Shown here: positions 51,686 to 60,600 of the stretch, in pieces
Layout: every line of letters starts with the position of its first letter
How positions within the stretch are numbered: the first letter of the stretch is position 1
The notes under the pieces: generated by a model
Databases searched by the model: none
What the model saw: only the letters and a program-made list of their open reading frames with translations
Told to the model about the DNA's origin: nothing
Origin: Streptomyces sp. NRRL S-244
GTDB lineage: Bacteria; Actinomycetota; Actinomycetes; Streptomycetales; Streptomycetaceae
Direction of reading: 5' to 3'
Assembly: GCF_000717915.1 (NCBI RefSeq)
Contig: NZ_JOCX01000002.1
Location: forward strand, 248,001 to 312,000
DNA length: 64,000 bases
Translations under genes and position numbers: made by a program

Positions 51686-52615
51686 ATGACACCCACCCGC
51701 ACCCCCGCGTTGCTGTTCGCGGCTCTGGCCGCCGCAGAGCGCGGCTGGCCCGTCTTCCCCCTGCGGCCTGGAGACAAGCGGCCCGCCGGACACCCCGAAC
51801 GCAACTGCCCCCGCACCGGCCGCTGCACGGACGGCCACCGCACCCCGGAGCAGCGCGCCACCCTCAGCGCCGAGCAGGTCGCCGCGTGCTGGCAGGCGGC
51901 TCCCTACAACGTCGGCATTGCCACCGGCCCCGCCGGTCTCGTCGTGGTGGACCTGGATATCCCCAAGCCCGACGACGGAACCCCACCGCCCCAGTGGGCC
52001 GGGGCCACGGACGGCCTGGACGTGTTCGCCATGCTCTGCGAGCGCGCCAGCCAGCCGCTGCCCACCGAGACGTTCACGGTGCGCACCCGACGCGGCGGAC
52101 AGCACCTGTACTTCACCGCACCCCCCGAAAAGCAGCTACGTGGGAGCGCAGGGCGCCTGGGGTGGAAGGTCGACACGCGAGCCTGGGGCGGATACGTGGT
52201 CGCGGCCGGCAGCACCGTCGGCACTGGCTCGTACGAGATCATTCACGACGCGCCCACGGCCCCCCTCCCCACGTGGCTTGGTGACCTCCTCACCACCCCT
52301 CCCGCACCCGCTCCGGTCCCCGTGGCAGTGCTCCGCTCGCGCATCGGGAAGGCGCACCGGTACGCGACCGCCGCGCTCAACGGCGAGGTCGCCAAGGTGG
52401 CCGGGGCCGTCACCGGCACCCAGAACACGACGCTCTACAACGCGGCCTACGCCCTCGGCAGGCTGATCGCCGCCGGAACGCTGACGGAGCAGGAAGTCAC
52501 CGACGCCCTCACCAGCGCCGCTGAGGCTAAGGGCCTGGCCCCTGCCCGCATCGCGGCCAGCATCAGCGACGGCATCCGCCGCAGCGCCCGCAACGCGGCC
52601 GGTGATGCGGCATGA
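51686..52615 (+). CDS. Bifunctional primase-polymerase (prim-pol), AICE replication
   Basis: A 309-residue archaeo-eukaryotic-type primase. The motif VVVDLDIP carries the catalytic acidic pair (D89, D91), preceded by NVGIATGPAGL and followed by RRGGQHLYF (third catalytic motif). The N-terminus ERGWPVFPLRPGDKRP is typical of prim-pol domains. It initiates or primes element replication together with the downstream gene, which it overlaps by 4 bases. Confidence 0.9.
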   Translation: MTPTRTPALLFAALAAAERGWPVFPLRPGDKRPAGHPERNCPRTGRCTDGHRTPEQRATLSAEQVAACWQAAPYNVGIATGPAGLVVVDLDIPKPDDGTPPPQWAGATDGLDVFAMLCERASQPLPTETFTVRTRRGGQHLYFTAPPEKQLRGSAGRLGWKVDTRAWGGYVVAAGSTVGTGSYEIIHDAPTAPLPTWLGDLLTTPPAPAPVPVAVLRSRIGKAHRYATAALNGEVAKVAGAVTGTQNTTLYNAAYALGRLIAAGTLTEQEVTDALTSAAEAKGLAPARIAASISDGIRRSARNAAGDAA

Positions 52616-54162
52616 GCACCCATCCCGCAGACGCTGACCTGTGGGCCGGGTTCGACGCCCTCAGCGCCGAGGACGTGACCGGACCCGCATGGGACGAGCC
52701 GGTACCGCTCACCGGCCGCAGGGACCTCCCCGCCTTCCCCGTGGACGCCCTCCCGCCTTGGCTTTCCGCCATGGTCGCGGCAGTCGCAGAGGAAACCCAG
52801 ACGCCCCCAGACCTCGCCGGATGCCTGGCCCTAGCCGTTATCGCCACCGCCGCCGGCGGACGGGCCACCGTGTGCGTGCGCGGCCGGTGGCGCGAGCCCG
52901 TCAACCTCTACACCGCCGTCGCCCTGGACCCCGGCAACCGCAAGAGCGCCGTGTTCTCCCTGATGACCGAACCGCTCATGGCCGTGGAAAAGGCTCTGGT
53001 GGAACTCTCCGGCCCCGCCCGTGCCGAGGCCGAGACCACCGCCCGCCTGGCCAAGGCGGCCGCCGACAAGGCAGCCGCCAAGGCCGCGAACGCCGAACCC
53101 GGAATGCGCGACCAGCTCACCGCCGAGGCCGTCGCCCTCGCCCAAGCCGCCGAGGAGATCAAGGTTCCCTGCAAGCCGCAGTTGGTCGCGGACGACGTGA
53201 CACCGGAGAACCTGGCGACCCTGCTCACCGAGCAGGACGGCCGGATCTCCGTCCTCTCCCCGGAGGGCGGCATCTTCGAAATCATCTCCGGCCGCTACAG
53301 CGGGGCGCCCAACATGGAGATCTTCCTCAAGGGCCACGCCGGGGACATGGTCCGCGTCAACCGTCAGGGCCGCGAAGCCCAGCACATCGAACACCCCGCC
53401 GTCACGATGGGACTCGCTGTCCAGCCCGAAGTGCTGGAGTCCATCGGCCAGATCAAAGGCGCCGACGGCCGCGGACTCCTGGCCCGCTTCCTGTACGCAC
53501 AGCCCGAATCCCTCGTCGGCCGGCGCAACCTCACCCCGCAGCTCATCCCGGACGACATCGCCGAGACGTACGCCCGCCAGCTCGGCGGGCTGGCCATGGC
53601 CCTGAACGGCTGGACCGACCCGGCAGTACTCACCCTCACCCCCGAAGCCGACGCGGTCATGCTCGCCTACCAGAAGGTCACCGAATCCAGGATCGGGAAG
53701 GGCGGCTCACTCGCGGACATCGTGAAGTGGGCGAGCAAGCGGGACGGCGCAGTTGCCCGCATCGCCGGGCTGCTGCACCTTGCCACCCACCCCGACAGCG
53801 GGTGGACCCGCCCCATCGAGGCCTCCACCCTGGCCGACGCGGCCAGGCTCGGGGACTACTTCACCGCGCACGCCCAGCACGTGTTCGACGCCATGGGCGC
53901 CGCACCCGCCCAGGAAGCCGCCCGACAGGTACTCGCGCACGTCGGCGATGCCCGGCTGACCGGCTTCACCAAGAGGGAGCTGTTCCGCCAGCTCTCCCGC
54001 GGGGACTTCCCCGCCATGGCCGACCTCGACCCGGCCCTGGCCCTACTTGAGGAACACGGCTGGATCCGCCAGCAGCCCCAGCCCCCGCGCACCGGACGCG
54101 GCGGCCGGCCGCCCTCCCCGAAGTACGACGCGCACCCCCGCCTCGTGCGCGGCGACGCCTGA
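52612..54162 (+). CDS. DUF3987/YfjI-like replication ATPase
   Basis: A 516-residue protein. A P-loop-like ALDPGNRKSAVF lies at about 100-115, followed by a long Ala/Lys/Glu coiled coil (125-180). ISVLSPEGGIFEIISGRYSG is a Walker B-type region, then LARFLYAQPESLVG. The C-terminus contains an HTH-like FTKRELFRQLSRGDF segment. DUF3987 proteins act as helicase-like replication factors beside prim-pol enzymes in mobile elements. The stop TGA begins the first TGACAGAAC iteron. Confidence 0.85.
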   Translation: MSTHPADADLWAGFDALSAEDVTGPAWDEPVPLTGRRDLPAFPVDALPPWLSAMVAAVAEETQTPPDLAGCLALAVIATAAGGRATVCVRGRWREPVNLYTAVALDPGNRKSAVFSLMTEPLMAVEKALVELSGPARAEAETTARLAKAAADKAAAKAANAEPGMRDQLTAEAVALAQAAEEIKVPCKPQLVADDVTPENLATLLTEQDGRISVLSPEGGIFEIISGRYSGAPNMEIFLKGHAGDMVRVNRQGREAQHIEHPAVTMGLAVQPEVLESIGQIKGADGRGLLARFLYAQPESLVGRRNLTPQLIPDDIAETYARQLGGLAMALNGWTDPAVLTLTPEADAVMLAYQKVTESRIGKGGSLADIVKWASKRDGAVARIAGLLHLATHPDSGWTRPIEASTLADAARLGDYFTAHAQHVFDAMGAAPAQEAARQVLAHVGDARLTGFTKRELFRQLSRGDFPAMADLDPALALLEEHGWIRQQPQPPRTGRGGRPPSPKYDAHPRLVRGDA

Positions 54163-54404
54163 CAGAACCCCGGTCAGGACGACACAACTGACAGAACCTC
54201 CGGCCTAGCGCGCTGACCTGCACAAACAGGCCCTCCGGTCGTCGTGACAAAACCTCCGGAAACTCTGACAGAACTCACCCGTCCGACCGTGGGTGAACCC
54301 ACCACCGAGGTTCTGTCAGAGTTTCCGCGAGTTTTGTCAGAGCCGTACCTAGACCGAAAGTCGCAGGTCAGCGCACTGTCGCCCAGGTTCTGTCAGTTCT
54401 GTCA
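54160..54404. other. Candidate replication origin: TGACAGAAC iterons
   Basis: Eight copies of TGACAGAAC or its TGACAAAAC variant. Forward copies start at 54160, 54189, 54245 and 54266; reverse copies start at 54310, 54331, 54387 and 54396. A perfect 17-bp inverted repeat (54258-54274 with 54310-54326) frames an inner dyad GTGGGT-GA-ACCCAC. It lies between the replication genes and xis and has no gene of its own. Arrangement fits an iteron origin; replication has not been shown. Confidence 0.65.
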
Positions 54405-54463
54405 GCGGTCCGGGGGTTTCTGCTCCTCAACTCATCCCCCAACCTCCCCGAAGGAGCCTCGCC

Positions 54464-54655
54464 GTGGCCAAGCCCCGCGACGAAATGTTGACCATCCCGC
54501 AGGTAGTCGAAGAGATCGGTGTTCCACGAGCCACGTTCTATCGCTGGCGGCAGTGCAAGAAAGGCCCCAAATCCATCAAGCTCCCGAACGGATCTGTGCG
54601 CATCCGACGGTCCGATCTCACCCGTTGGTTGGAGATGCGGGAGGAAGCTGCGTGA
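54464..54655 (+). CDS. xis: Excisionase (Xis)
   Basis: A 63-residue basic helix-turn-helix protein: LTIPQVVEEIGVPRATFYRW, then a wing with LPNGSVRIRRSDLTRWLE. This is the MerR/HTH_17-type fold of AICE excisionases. The GTG start has AAGGAG upstream. The stop overlaps the integrase start by one base, so Xis and Int are translated together. Xis bends the att site and directs excision. Confidence 0.88.
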   Translation: MAKPRDEMLTIPQVVEEIGVPRATFYRWRQCKKGPKSIKLPNGSVRIRRSDLTRWLEMREEAA

Positions 54656-56106
54656 TGGACCACGCCGAGTCCGGGGCCGAGCAGATCAGTGGCTTGGCCC
54701 CGGAAGGGTTTTCCCTCGATGTCCGCCTATGGAATATCTCCAAGGCGAAGAGCAAAACCCGGCCGTACCAACTCCGATGGCTCGTCGGAGGGAAAGTCAG
54801 CAGCAAGACGTTCGCCACCGTGACACTTGCCGGTAGTCGCCGGTCGGAACTGTGGCTGGCCATGAAGCGCGGCGAGGCGTTCCGCATCGAGGACGGCCTG
54901 CCAGAGTCCGAGGTTCGCGCAGCCATGCGGGCCGCAGCAGCCGCGAACACTCGTGAGGAACTGTCCTGGTTCACGTTCTGCCGGGAGTACATGGCCATGC
55001 GCTGGCCCACGGCCGCGGCGAAGACGCGCGAGGGCATCGCGGACGGTCTCGCTGCGGTGACCCTGGCCATGGTGGAGCAGGACAAGCGCATGCCCGCGGT
55101 GGAGGAGCTACGCCTTGCTCTTCGCTGGGCTGTAGTCCCAGCGAACGCGGAGCTGGAGCCGCCGGCCGAGCTTGAAGAAGCCCATCACTGGCTTGTGAAG
55201 AGGTCCCTGTTCGTTTCCGCTCTGGAGGATCCGAAGACTCTTCGAGACATCCAGTACCGGCTTTCGTTCAAGCTGGACGGGACCCCTGCGGCGGGGGAGA
55301 CCTCCCGCCGCAGGCGCCGTGCGCTGAACACCGCTGTGGAGTACGCCGTCGAGCGCAAGCTCCTGCGGGAGAACCCTCTCATCGGCCTCAAGAAGGCGAA
55401 GACCTCGTCATCGGACCGAGTGGATCCACGCGTTCTCGTGAACAAGACCCAGGCTGCCCAGTTGCTGGCAGCAGTCTCGTACGTCGGTACGTGGGACCGA
55501 AAGAAGGGGCGCCGGCTGGTCGCGTTCTATGCCGTCATGTACTTCGCAGCACTCCGCCCGAGCGAGGCGGTAGGACTGCGAAAGAGGGACTGCTATCTCC
55601 CCGAGATGGGGTGGGGAACGCTCACCCTCCGCGACACGCATCCGGTGTCGGGCAAGCAGTGGACGGACAGCGGGGAGCGCCACGACAAGCGCGGCTTGAA
55701 GTCCAGGGAGGCCAAGGACGACAGGCCGGTCCCCATCCCGCCGCCCCTGGTCGCCATGCTCCGTAACCACCTCAAAGAGTTCGGCACAGCTAGGGACGGC
55801 CGTCTCTTCACGAACGAGCGGCTCGGTCTGGTCGGCAGCAGCACGTACTGGCGGGTGTGGAAGGACGCCCGGGAGTACGCGCTGCCGCCGGATCTCCAGG
55901 CATCCATCCTTGGTGGCCGGCCGTACGACCTGCGGCATACCTGCATCACGACTTGGTTGAACGCCGGAGTCCCCGTTGCCGAGGTTGCCCGACGGGTCGG
56001 TAACTCGCCCGAGGTCATACACCGGGTGTACGAGGGCTGCATCTATGGGCAGGAGGAAGCCATGAACTGGAAGATCGAGAAGGAGCTGGGGTGGTCCACT
56101 GATTAG
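54655..56106 (+). CDS. int: Tyrosine recombinase/integrase
   Basis: A 483-residue tyrosine recombinase acting at tRNA-Arg. The catalytic residues visible are Arg in ALRPSEAVGLR, then YDLRHTCITTWLNAG (H-x-x-R box in LRHT form) and the terminal Tyr in IHRVYEGC. An N-terminal AP2-like/SAM-like arm-binding region (about 20-150) and a core-binding region precede it. ATG 54655 follows GGGAGGAAG. A longer frame from 54244 would run through the iterons and xis and is rejected. Confidence 0.92.
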   Translation: MDHAESGAEQISGLAPEGFSLDVRLWNISKAKSKTRPYQLRWLVGGKVSSKTFATVTLAGSRRSELWLAMKRGEAFRIEDGLPESEVRAAMRAAAAANTREELSWFTFCREYMAMRWPTAAAKTREGIADGLAAVTLAMVEQDKRMPAVEELRLALRWAVVPANAELEPPAELEEAHHWLVKRSLFVSALEDPKTLRDIQYRLSFKLDGTPAAGETSRRRRRALNTAVEYAVERKLLRENPLIGLKKAKTSSSDRVDPRVLVNKTQAAQLLAAVSYVGTWDRKKGRRLVAFYAVMYFAALRPSEAVGLRKRDCYLPEMGWGTLTLRDTHPVSGKQWTDSGERHDKRGLKSREAKDDRPVPIPPPLVAMLRNHLKEFGTARDGRLFTNERLGLVGSSTYWRVWKDAREYALPPDLQASILGGRPYDLRHTCITTWLNAGVPVAEVARRVGNSPEVIHRVYEGCIYGQEEAMNWKIEKELGWSTD

Positions 56107-56197
56107 GACTGCCTGAGCAAGTCAAAGTTCCGGAGAAGACAACCAATGGACGGGACATGTGATTCGATCAGCTAACCGGTCGAACTGGAGGTTGGAT

Positions 56198-57217
56198 ATG
56201 CCTACCTATCGTGACTTGGCGCTGCCTGGCAGAGGCGAGGTCTGGCGTGAGTTGCGTGGACTCCGCTCAGGGGTTCAAGGGCCTGCGAGTGGTGACTTCG
56301 AGCGGCGTTCCGTGTTCGTTGCATCCCTGGAACAGGCTCAACAGTTCACGGAGGCGGCAGCTGCTGCTGGCCCCGCGACGCGCCCAGTACAGATCTTCTA
56401 TGCCCTGTCGCAGTTCGGTCGAGCAATCTCAGCGGCATCGAATGTAAACGGGGGAGCGGAGTGGCGCCTCAAAGGACACGGCATACGAACCGAGAAGCTG
56501 GATGCCAGCAACGGGTTGGCGTCGGTCGGGGTGATTCCCTCTGCCAAGGGATCCTTGTCCGGCGTAGCTCAGGCTTTGGGCGTTCCCTCGTTCGACGCTG
56601 GGACGGAGCTAACGCTGGGTTCCCTATGGCCCCTCATTCCGGAGACGCAGGCAGTCCCGCTGCCTGGCGGGGGGCCTGTCGGTGCACTATCGGCTACCGT
56701 CACGAACATTTTGTCCGAAGGTATGGAGAACTGGGCTCGCTTGCAGCTCCTGCCGATAGCGTCCGAAGTGCGTGTCCAAGCACAAAGGCATTCCGCCGCC
56801 CTCGACGCGTTCTTGTGCCACTATCCGACTCTTCAGGGGCACAGGTCTGAGGAATTTGCGCAGACTCCTGCCGTCGCATGGGGCGTTGGCCAAGACTCAC
56901 TTGCAATCCTCGTACCTGCCGTGGGTGCGCGGCCCATGACCGAGCAGGCACTGACGACGTCATACAGGGGGCAAAGCGATCGGTTCGTGTTCCCAGCTGT
57001 GGGGTCGATGGTCGGCCCCGTACATCCGCTGCTCGTCTGGTGGGCTGTGCTGTTCGGTCTCTCGATCCTGGCCCGCTATGAGCCTGAACACTGGGCGGCG
57101 ATCATCGACATCGACAAGTCCATGGAAGCCAACGCCGTCGAGCACCTACTGGATCACGCAGTGGCAGTTGTGCCTCACCTGGCGCTCCTGGCGATTCAGG
57201 AAGCATCGCGTCCCTGA
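56198..57217 (+). CDS. YaaC-like protein, AICE right-end cargo
   Basis: A 339-residue protein resembling the YaaC family. PVQIFYALSQFGRAISAAS is the typical first helix, followed by W-L-GHGI (EWRLKGHGIRTEK). Near the end, HPLLVWWAVLFGLSILARYEPEHW and VVPHLALLAI match the family's C-terminal pattern. Function is unknown; YaaC-like proteins turn up beside mobile elements and may belong to defence. ATG 56198 with GGAGG 6 bases upstream is used instead of the GTG 39 bp earlier. Lower GC than neighbours. Confidence 0.75.
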   Translation: MPTYRDLALPGRGEVWRELRGLRSGVQGPASGDFERRSVFVASLEQAQQFTEAAAAAGPATRPVQIFYALSQFGRAISAASNVNGGAEWRLKGHGIRTEKLDASNGLASVGVIPSAKGSLSGVAQALGVPSFDAGTELTLGSLWPLIPETQAVPLPGGGPVGALSATVTNILSEGMENWARLQLLPIASEVRVQAQRHSAALDAFLCHYPTLQGHRSEEFAQTPAVAWGVGQDSLAILVPAVGARPMTEQALTTSYRGQSDRFVFPAVGSMVGPVHPLLVWWAVLFGLSILARYEPEHWAAIIDIDKSMEANAVEHLLDHAVAVVPHLALLAIQEASRP

Positions 57218-57265
57218 CCGGCCGCTCTATCGCAGGTCTATCGCGATCAGTGCGTAACAACGACA

Positions 57266-57300
57266 AAGACCTGGACTCAGTGGGACTGGGTCCAGGTCTT
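57266..57300. terminator. Terminator hairpin downstream of tRNA-Arg
   Basis: A perfect 10-bp stem AAGACCTGGA with its complement around an inner CTCAG...CTGGG region. It resembles the hairpin at 37939 in design and sequence, so the element appears to bring its own terminator for the reconstituted tRNA gene. Confidence 0.7.
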
Positions 57301-57345
57301 CATGCTTGGCACTCGTGCAGGTCAGCGGGTGTTTCACGCTGGTCC

Positions 57346-57395
57346 AGCTGGAGTGCCCCCGGCAGGATTCGAACCTGCGCACACGGCTCCGGAGG
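57346..57395. repeat. attR: 50-bp direct repeat inside tRNA-Arg
   Basis: The right copy of the 50-bp att repeat (see 38019-38068). It provides the 3' half of the functional tRNA-Arg gene. Confidence 0.9.
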
Positions 57396-57425
57396 CCGTT
57401 GCTCTATCCCCTGAGCTACGGGGGC
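57354..57425 (-). tRNA. tRNA-Arg (anticodon CCG)
   Basis: A complete 72-nt cloverleaf on the minus strand. The acceptor GCCCCCG pairs with CGGGGGC. The D-arm is TAGCTCAGGGGATAGAGCA, the anticodon loop CTCCGGA gives CCG, and the T-arm is GCAGG-TTCGAAT-CCTGC. CCA is not encoded. The AICE entered at its 3' half and restored it. Confidence 0.95.
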
Positions 57426-57530
57426 GTGTCGTTCGCGTTGCGGCGACGGGTTGAACACTACCAGCTTCCGCGGGGTGATCAGGAACGGATTGCGGGCCCG
57501 GGGGGCGTGGGTCGCTCGGAGGGGGTGGAA

Positions 57531-58001
57531 GTGGCAAAAACCCGGACGCGGGGGCTTAGGCGGACCTACTCTCGAGTTGTGCCAGGCGCCTCGGGCCGGG
57601 TGCTTGTTGTCGACGACAACAAGGTCATCCGGCAGCTGATCAAGGTCAATCTCGAGCTGGAGGGCTTCGAGGTCGTGACCGCGAACGATGGTGCCGAGTG
57701 CCTGGACATCGTGCATCGCGTGTGCCCCGATGTGATCACCCTTGATGTGGTCATGCCCCGGCTGGACGGGTTCGCGACCGCCGCGCAGCTGCGTGCCGAT
57801 CCGCGGACGCGGCATCTGCCCCTCGCCATCGTGAGCGCCTGTACGCAGTACGAGGTGGAGGCCGGGATCGAGGCCGGGGTGGACGCGTTCCTCGCCAAGC
57901 CCTTCGAGCCCGCCGAGCTCGTACGGGTCGTACGCCGGCTCGCCGAGCGCAAGGACCGGCGCGAGCGGAAGGGCACGCCGGCCGGGCGGGGGAGAGGGTA
58001 G
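57531..58001 (+). CDS. Single-domain response regulator
   Basis: A 156-residue protein that is only a receiver domain. Acidic residues D28-D29 (LVVDDN), phosphoacceptor Asp72 (VITLDVVMPRLDG) and Lys in LAKPFEP are all present. There is no output domain; the C-terminus is a basic tail. The GTG at 57531 is preferred because GGAGGG lies 8 bases before it. It stands in its usual place before the ArgS-like gene in Streptomyces. No kinase is adjacent. Confidence 0.88.
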   Translation: MAKTRTRGLRRTYSRVVPGASGRVLVVDDNKVIRQLIKVNLELEGFEVVTANDGAECLDIVHRVCPDVITLDVVMPRLDGFATAAQLRADPRTRHLPLAIVSACTQYEVEAGIEAGVDAFLAKPFEPAELVRVVRRLAERKDRRERKGTPAGRGRG

Positions 58002-58070
58002 CGCCCGTCCCCCTGTTCACATGGCGAAACCGTTCGCGGGATGGGAGGGCTTCTCCCCTAGGCTGGTCCC

Positions 58071-59012
58071 GTGACCCCCGCCGACCTCTCCAGCACCGTC
58101 GCACGCGCCGTGCGCTGCGCCGTCGAGGACGGGGAGCTGCCCGCCGGGGCGGGCGTGCCCGAGCGGGTCGTCGTCGAGCGGACCCGGCCCGGGGGAGTGG
58201 GCGACTACGCCACCCCCGTCGCCTTTCACGTCGCCAAGACCGCGGGGACTTCTCCCCGTCACGTCGCCGACGTGCTCGCGCGGCGGTTGGGCGCGGTGGC
58301 AGGGATCGAGCGCGTCGAGGTCACCGGCCCCGGGTTCCTCAACTTCGTGCTGGAGCCGGTCTCCGTCGAGGGACTCGTGCGTGACGTACGGGCGCACCGG
58401 CTCCGGTACGGGTTCTCCGGCGCGAGCGAGCTGCGGGCCGGTGTCGTCGGGGCGGCCGTGCGCCGCATCGAGCTCAGTCAGGGGCTGGGCACGGGAGAGG
58501 CCCTGCGCATCGCTCCGGTCGCCCGGCGGGACGGGGAAGTCGTCGCCCTGTACGGGCAGGACGCCGCGGCCTGGGCCATGCTCTGCGTCGCGCCGCACGA
58601 GAGCGCCGTGTTCTCCCCCCGGCTGCTCGTGCAGGACGAGTCCAATGACTTTTTCCGGGTGACATACGGGTATGCGCGGACTCGGGCGCTCCTCACGAAC
58701 GCCGCCCAGCTCGGGTTCGGGAGCGAGGCCGGTGACGTGGCGGCGGCGGAAGGGGGGCCGCTCGTCGCCCTCCTCGCCGAGTACCCCCTCGTACTGGACG
58801 CCGCCGCGCACCGGCGGGCGCCGGAGCAGCTCGTCCGGTTCCTCGTCCGCGCCGCCGACGAGCTGCTCGATTTCCAGTACTGCGTCCTGCCCAAGGGCGA
58901 CGAGAAACCCTCGGCCGCCCACCGCGCCCGGCTGGCCCTTGCCGAAGCCGCCGGGACGGTGCTGGCCGGCGGCCTGGCCCTTCTCGGCATAGACGCACCT
59001 GACTGCCTGTGA
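58071..59012 (+). CDS. nrtL: DALR anticodon-binding/ArgS-related protein (NrtL-like)
   Basis: A 313-residue protein like arginyl-tRNA synthetase without its catalytic domain. The N-terminal ArgS additional domain is [20 protein letters not shown], then [15 protein letters not shown] and GFLNFVLEP. The C-terminal DALR domain contains [17 protein letters not shown] and [19 protein letters not shown]. It precedes lysA by 19 bp and is conserved in this order in Streptomyces. A role in tRNA-Arg handling is inferred from the domains. Confidence 0.85.
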   Translation: MTPADLSSTVARAVRCAVEDGELPAGAGVPERVVVERTRPGGVGDYATPVAFHVAKTAGTSPRHVADVLARRLGAVAGIERVEVTGPGFLNFVLEPVSVEGLVRDVRAHRLRYGFSGASELRAGVVGAAVRRIELSQGLGTGEALRIAPVARRDGEVVALYGQDAAAWAMLCVAPHESAVFSPRLLVQDESNDFFRVTYGYARTRALLTNAAQLGFGSEAGDVAAAEGGPLVALLAEYPLVLDAAAHRRAPEQLVRFLVRAADELLDFQYCVLPKGDEKPSAAHRARLALAEAAGTVLAGGLALLGIDAPDCL

Positions 59013-59031
59013 TCTGCGAAGAGAGATACCG

Positions 59032-60423
59032 ATGAGCCGTTCCGCGCACCCCGCCGGGCCCCGCCACGCCGACGTCCTGCCCGAGGGGCACTACTCCCCG
59101 CCGCCCGCCGACCTCAACGCGCTCGACGAGAAGGTCTGGGCCCGGACCGTGCGCCGGAACGACGAGGGCGAAGTGACCGTGGGCGGGATCGCCGTCAGCA
59201 CCCTCGCCGAGGAGTTCGGGACGCCCGCCTACTTCCTCGACGAAGAGGACTTCCGGGCCAGGTGCCGGGCCTGGGCCCACGCCTTCGGGCCCGATGCCGA
59301 CGTGTTCTACGCGGGCAAGGCGTTCCTCTCCAAGGCCATCGTGAAGTGGCTCAAGGAGGAAGGGCTCAACCTCGACGTCTGCTCCGGCGGCGAGCTGGCC
59401 ACCGCCCTCGCCGCCGGCATGCCCGCCGAACGGATCGCCTTCCACGGCAACAACAAGTCCGCGGCCGAGATCACCCGCGCCGTCACCGCCGGCGTCGGCC
59501 GGATCGTGCTCGACTCCTTCCAGGAGATCGCCCGCGTCGCGCACATCGCCCGTGAGCTGGGCGTGCGCCAGCCCGTCCAGATCCGCGTGACCGTCGGCGT
59601 CGAAGCCCACACGCACGAGTTCATCGCCACCGCGCACGAGGACCAGAAGTTCGGCATCGCCGTCGCCGACGGCTCCGCCGCCGAGGCCGTACGGCGCGCA
59701 CTCGGACACGACAGCCTCGACCTGCTCGGCGTCCACTCCCACATCGGCTCGCAGATCTTCGACATGGCCGGCTTCGAGGTCTCCGCCAAGCGCGTCGTGC
59801 AGCTGCTGGCCGCCGTACGGGACGAGCACGGCGTCGAGCTGCCCGAGATCGACCTCGGCGGCGGCCTCGGCATCGCGTACACCTCCTCCGACGACCCGCG
59901 CGAGCCCCACGAGATCGCCAAGGCGCTGCACGAGATCGTCGCCCGCGAGTGCGAGTCCGCCGGCCTGCGCGCGCCCCGCATCTCCGTCGAGCCCGGCCGC
60001 GCCATCGTCGGCCCCACCGCCTTCACCCTCTACGAGGTCGGCACGATCAAGCCGCTCGAGGGGCTGCGTACGTACGTCTCCGTCGACGGCGGCATGTCCG
60101 ACAACATCCGCACCGCCCTCTACGACGCCGAATACGCCGTCACGCTCGTCTCCCGCGTCTCCGACGCCGAGCCCATGCTCGTCCGCGTCGTCGGCAAGCA
60201 CTGCGAGAGCGGCGACATCGTCGTGAAGGACGCCTTCCTGCCGGCCGACCTGGCCCCGGGAGACCTCCTCGCCGTACCCGCCACCGGGGCGTACTGCCGC
60301 TCCATGGCCAGCAACTACAACCACGCGCTGCGCCCGCCCGTCGTCGCGGTGCGCGACGGGCAGGCCCGGGTCATCGTCCGGCGCGAGACGGAGGAAGATC
60401 TCCTGCGTCTCGACCTCGGATGA
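59032..60423 (+). CDS. lysA: Diaminopimelate decarboxylase
   Basis: A 463-residue fold-III PLP enzyme. The PLP lysine is K96 in [14 protein letters not shown], and [13 protein letters not shown] and [12 protein letters not shown] are the glycine-rich phosphate-binding motifs. [12 protein letters not shown] carries the substrate Cys of the second subunit. It catalyses the last step of lysine synthesis from meso-diaminopimelate. It lies in the lysA-hom-thrC-thrB group, 19 bp after the ArgS-like gene, so probably cotranscribed with it. Confidence 0.97.
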   Translation: MSRSAHPAGPRHADVLPEGHYSPPPADLNALDEKVWARTVRRNDEGEVTVGGIAVSTLAEEFGTPAYFLDEEDFRARCRAWAHAFGPDADVFYAGKAFLSKAIVKWLKEEGLNLDVCSGGELATALAAGMPAERIAFHGNNKSAAEITRAVTAGVGRIVLDSFQEIARVAHIARELGVRQPVQIRVTVGVEAHTHEFIATAHEDQKFGIAVADGSAAEAVRRALGHDSLDLLGVHSHIGSQIFDMAGFEVSAKRVVQLLAAVRDEHGVELPEIDLGGGLGIAYTSSDDPREPHEIAKALHEIVARECESAGLRAPRISVEPGRAIVGPTAFTLYEVGTIKPLEGLRTYVSVDGGMSDNIRTALYDAEYAVTLVSRVSDAEPMLVRVVGKHCESGDIVVKDAFLPADLAPGDLLAVPATGAYCRSMASNYNHALRPPVVAVRDGQARVIVRRETEEDLLRLDLG

Positions 60424-60486
60424 ACCGCATATTTCCGGGAGAAGGCCCCAGACCCCCAAAATAGGTGCCGAGAGGTGCCGATACGT

Positions 60487-60535
60487 GTCTCACTCAATGG
60501 ACCGAGGATGGAAAGTGCTGTCCATTGAGTGAGAC
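60487..60535. promoter_or_regulatory. 16-bp perfect inverted repeat between lysA and hom
   Basis: GTCTCACTCAATGGAC pairs with 60520-60535 around a 17-base loop. Either a lysA terminator or a regulatory leader of hom, whose start is 66 bp downstream. Its AT-content is unusual for the region. Confidence 0.6.
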
Positions 60536-60600
60536 TGGTTGAGACCTGGCGCGCAACCCGCGCGCCGGGTGGTGATGGAAGATCGAAAGGCGTAGGTCGA

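Larger units (their letters stand above)
38019..57395. mobile_element. AICE integrated in tRNA-Arg(CCG)
   Basis: A 19.4-kb integrative and conjugative element bounded by 50-bp att repeats. Contents in order: McrA-like nuclease, membrane protein, NaeI-like nuclease, GntR-like protein, HD protein, Nudix, XRE/PLD regulator, small protein, GGDEF, DUF2637 protein, RRQRL-type protein, FtsK/TraSA, small spread-type proteins, prim-pol, DUF3987 protein, iterons, Xis, Int, YaaC-like protein. Int and Xis lie at the attR side next to the tRNA. The set of replication, transfer and integration genes resembles pSAM2-type elements and appears intact, with no frameshifts seen. Confidence 0.92.

Noticed and set aside
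54244..54654. Extended integrase start at 54244
   Set aside because: It reads through the iterons and the xis gene; the translated extension has no domain and the ATG at 54655 has a good ribosome binding site.
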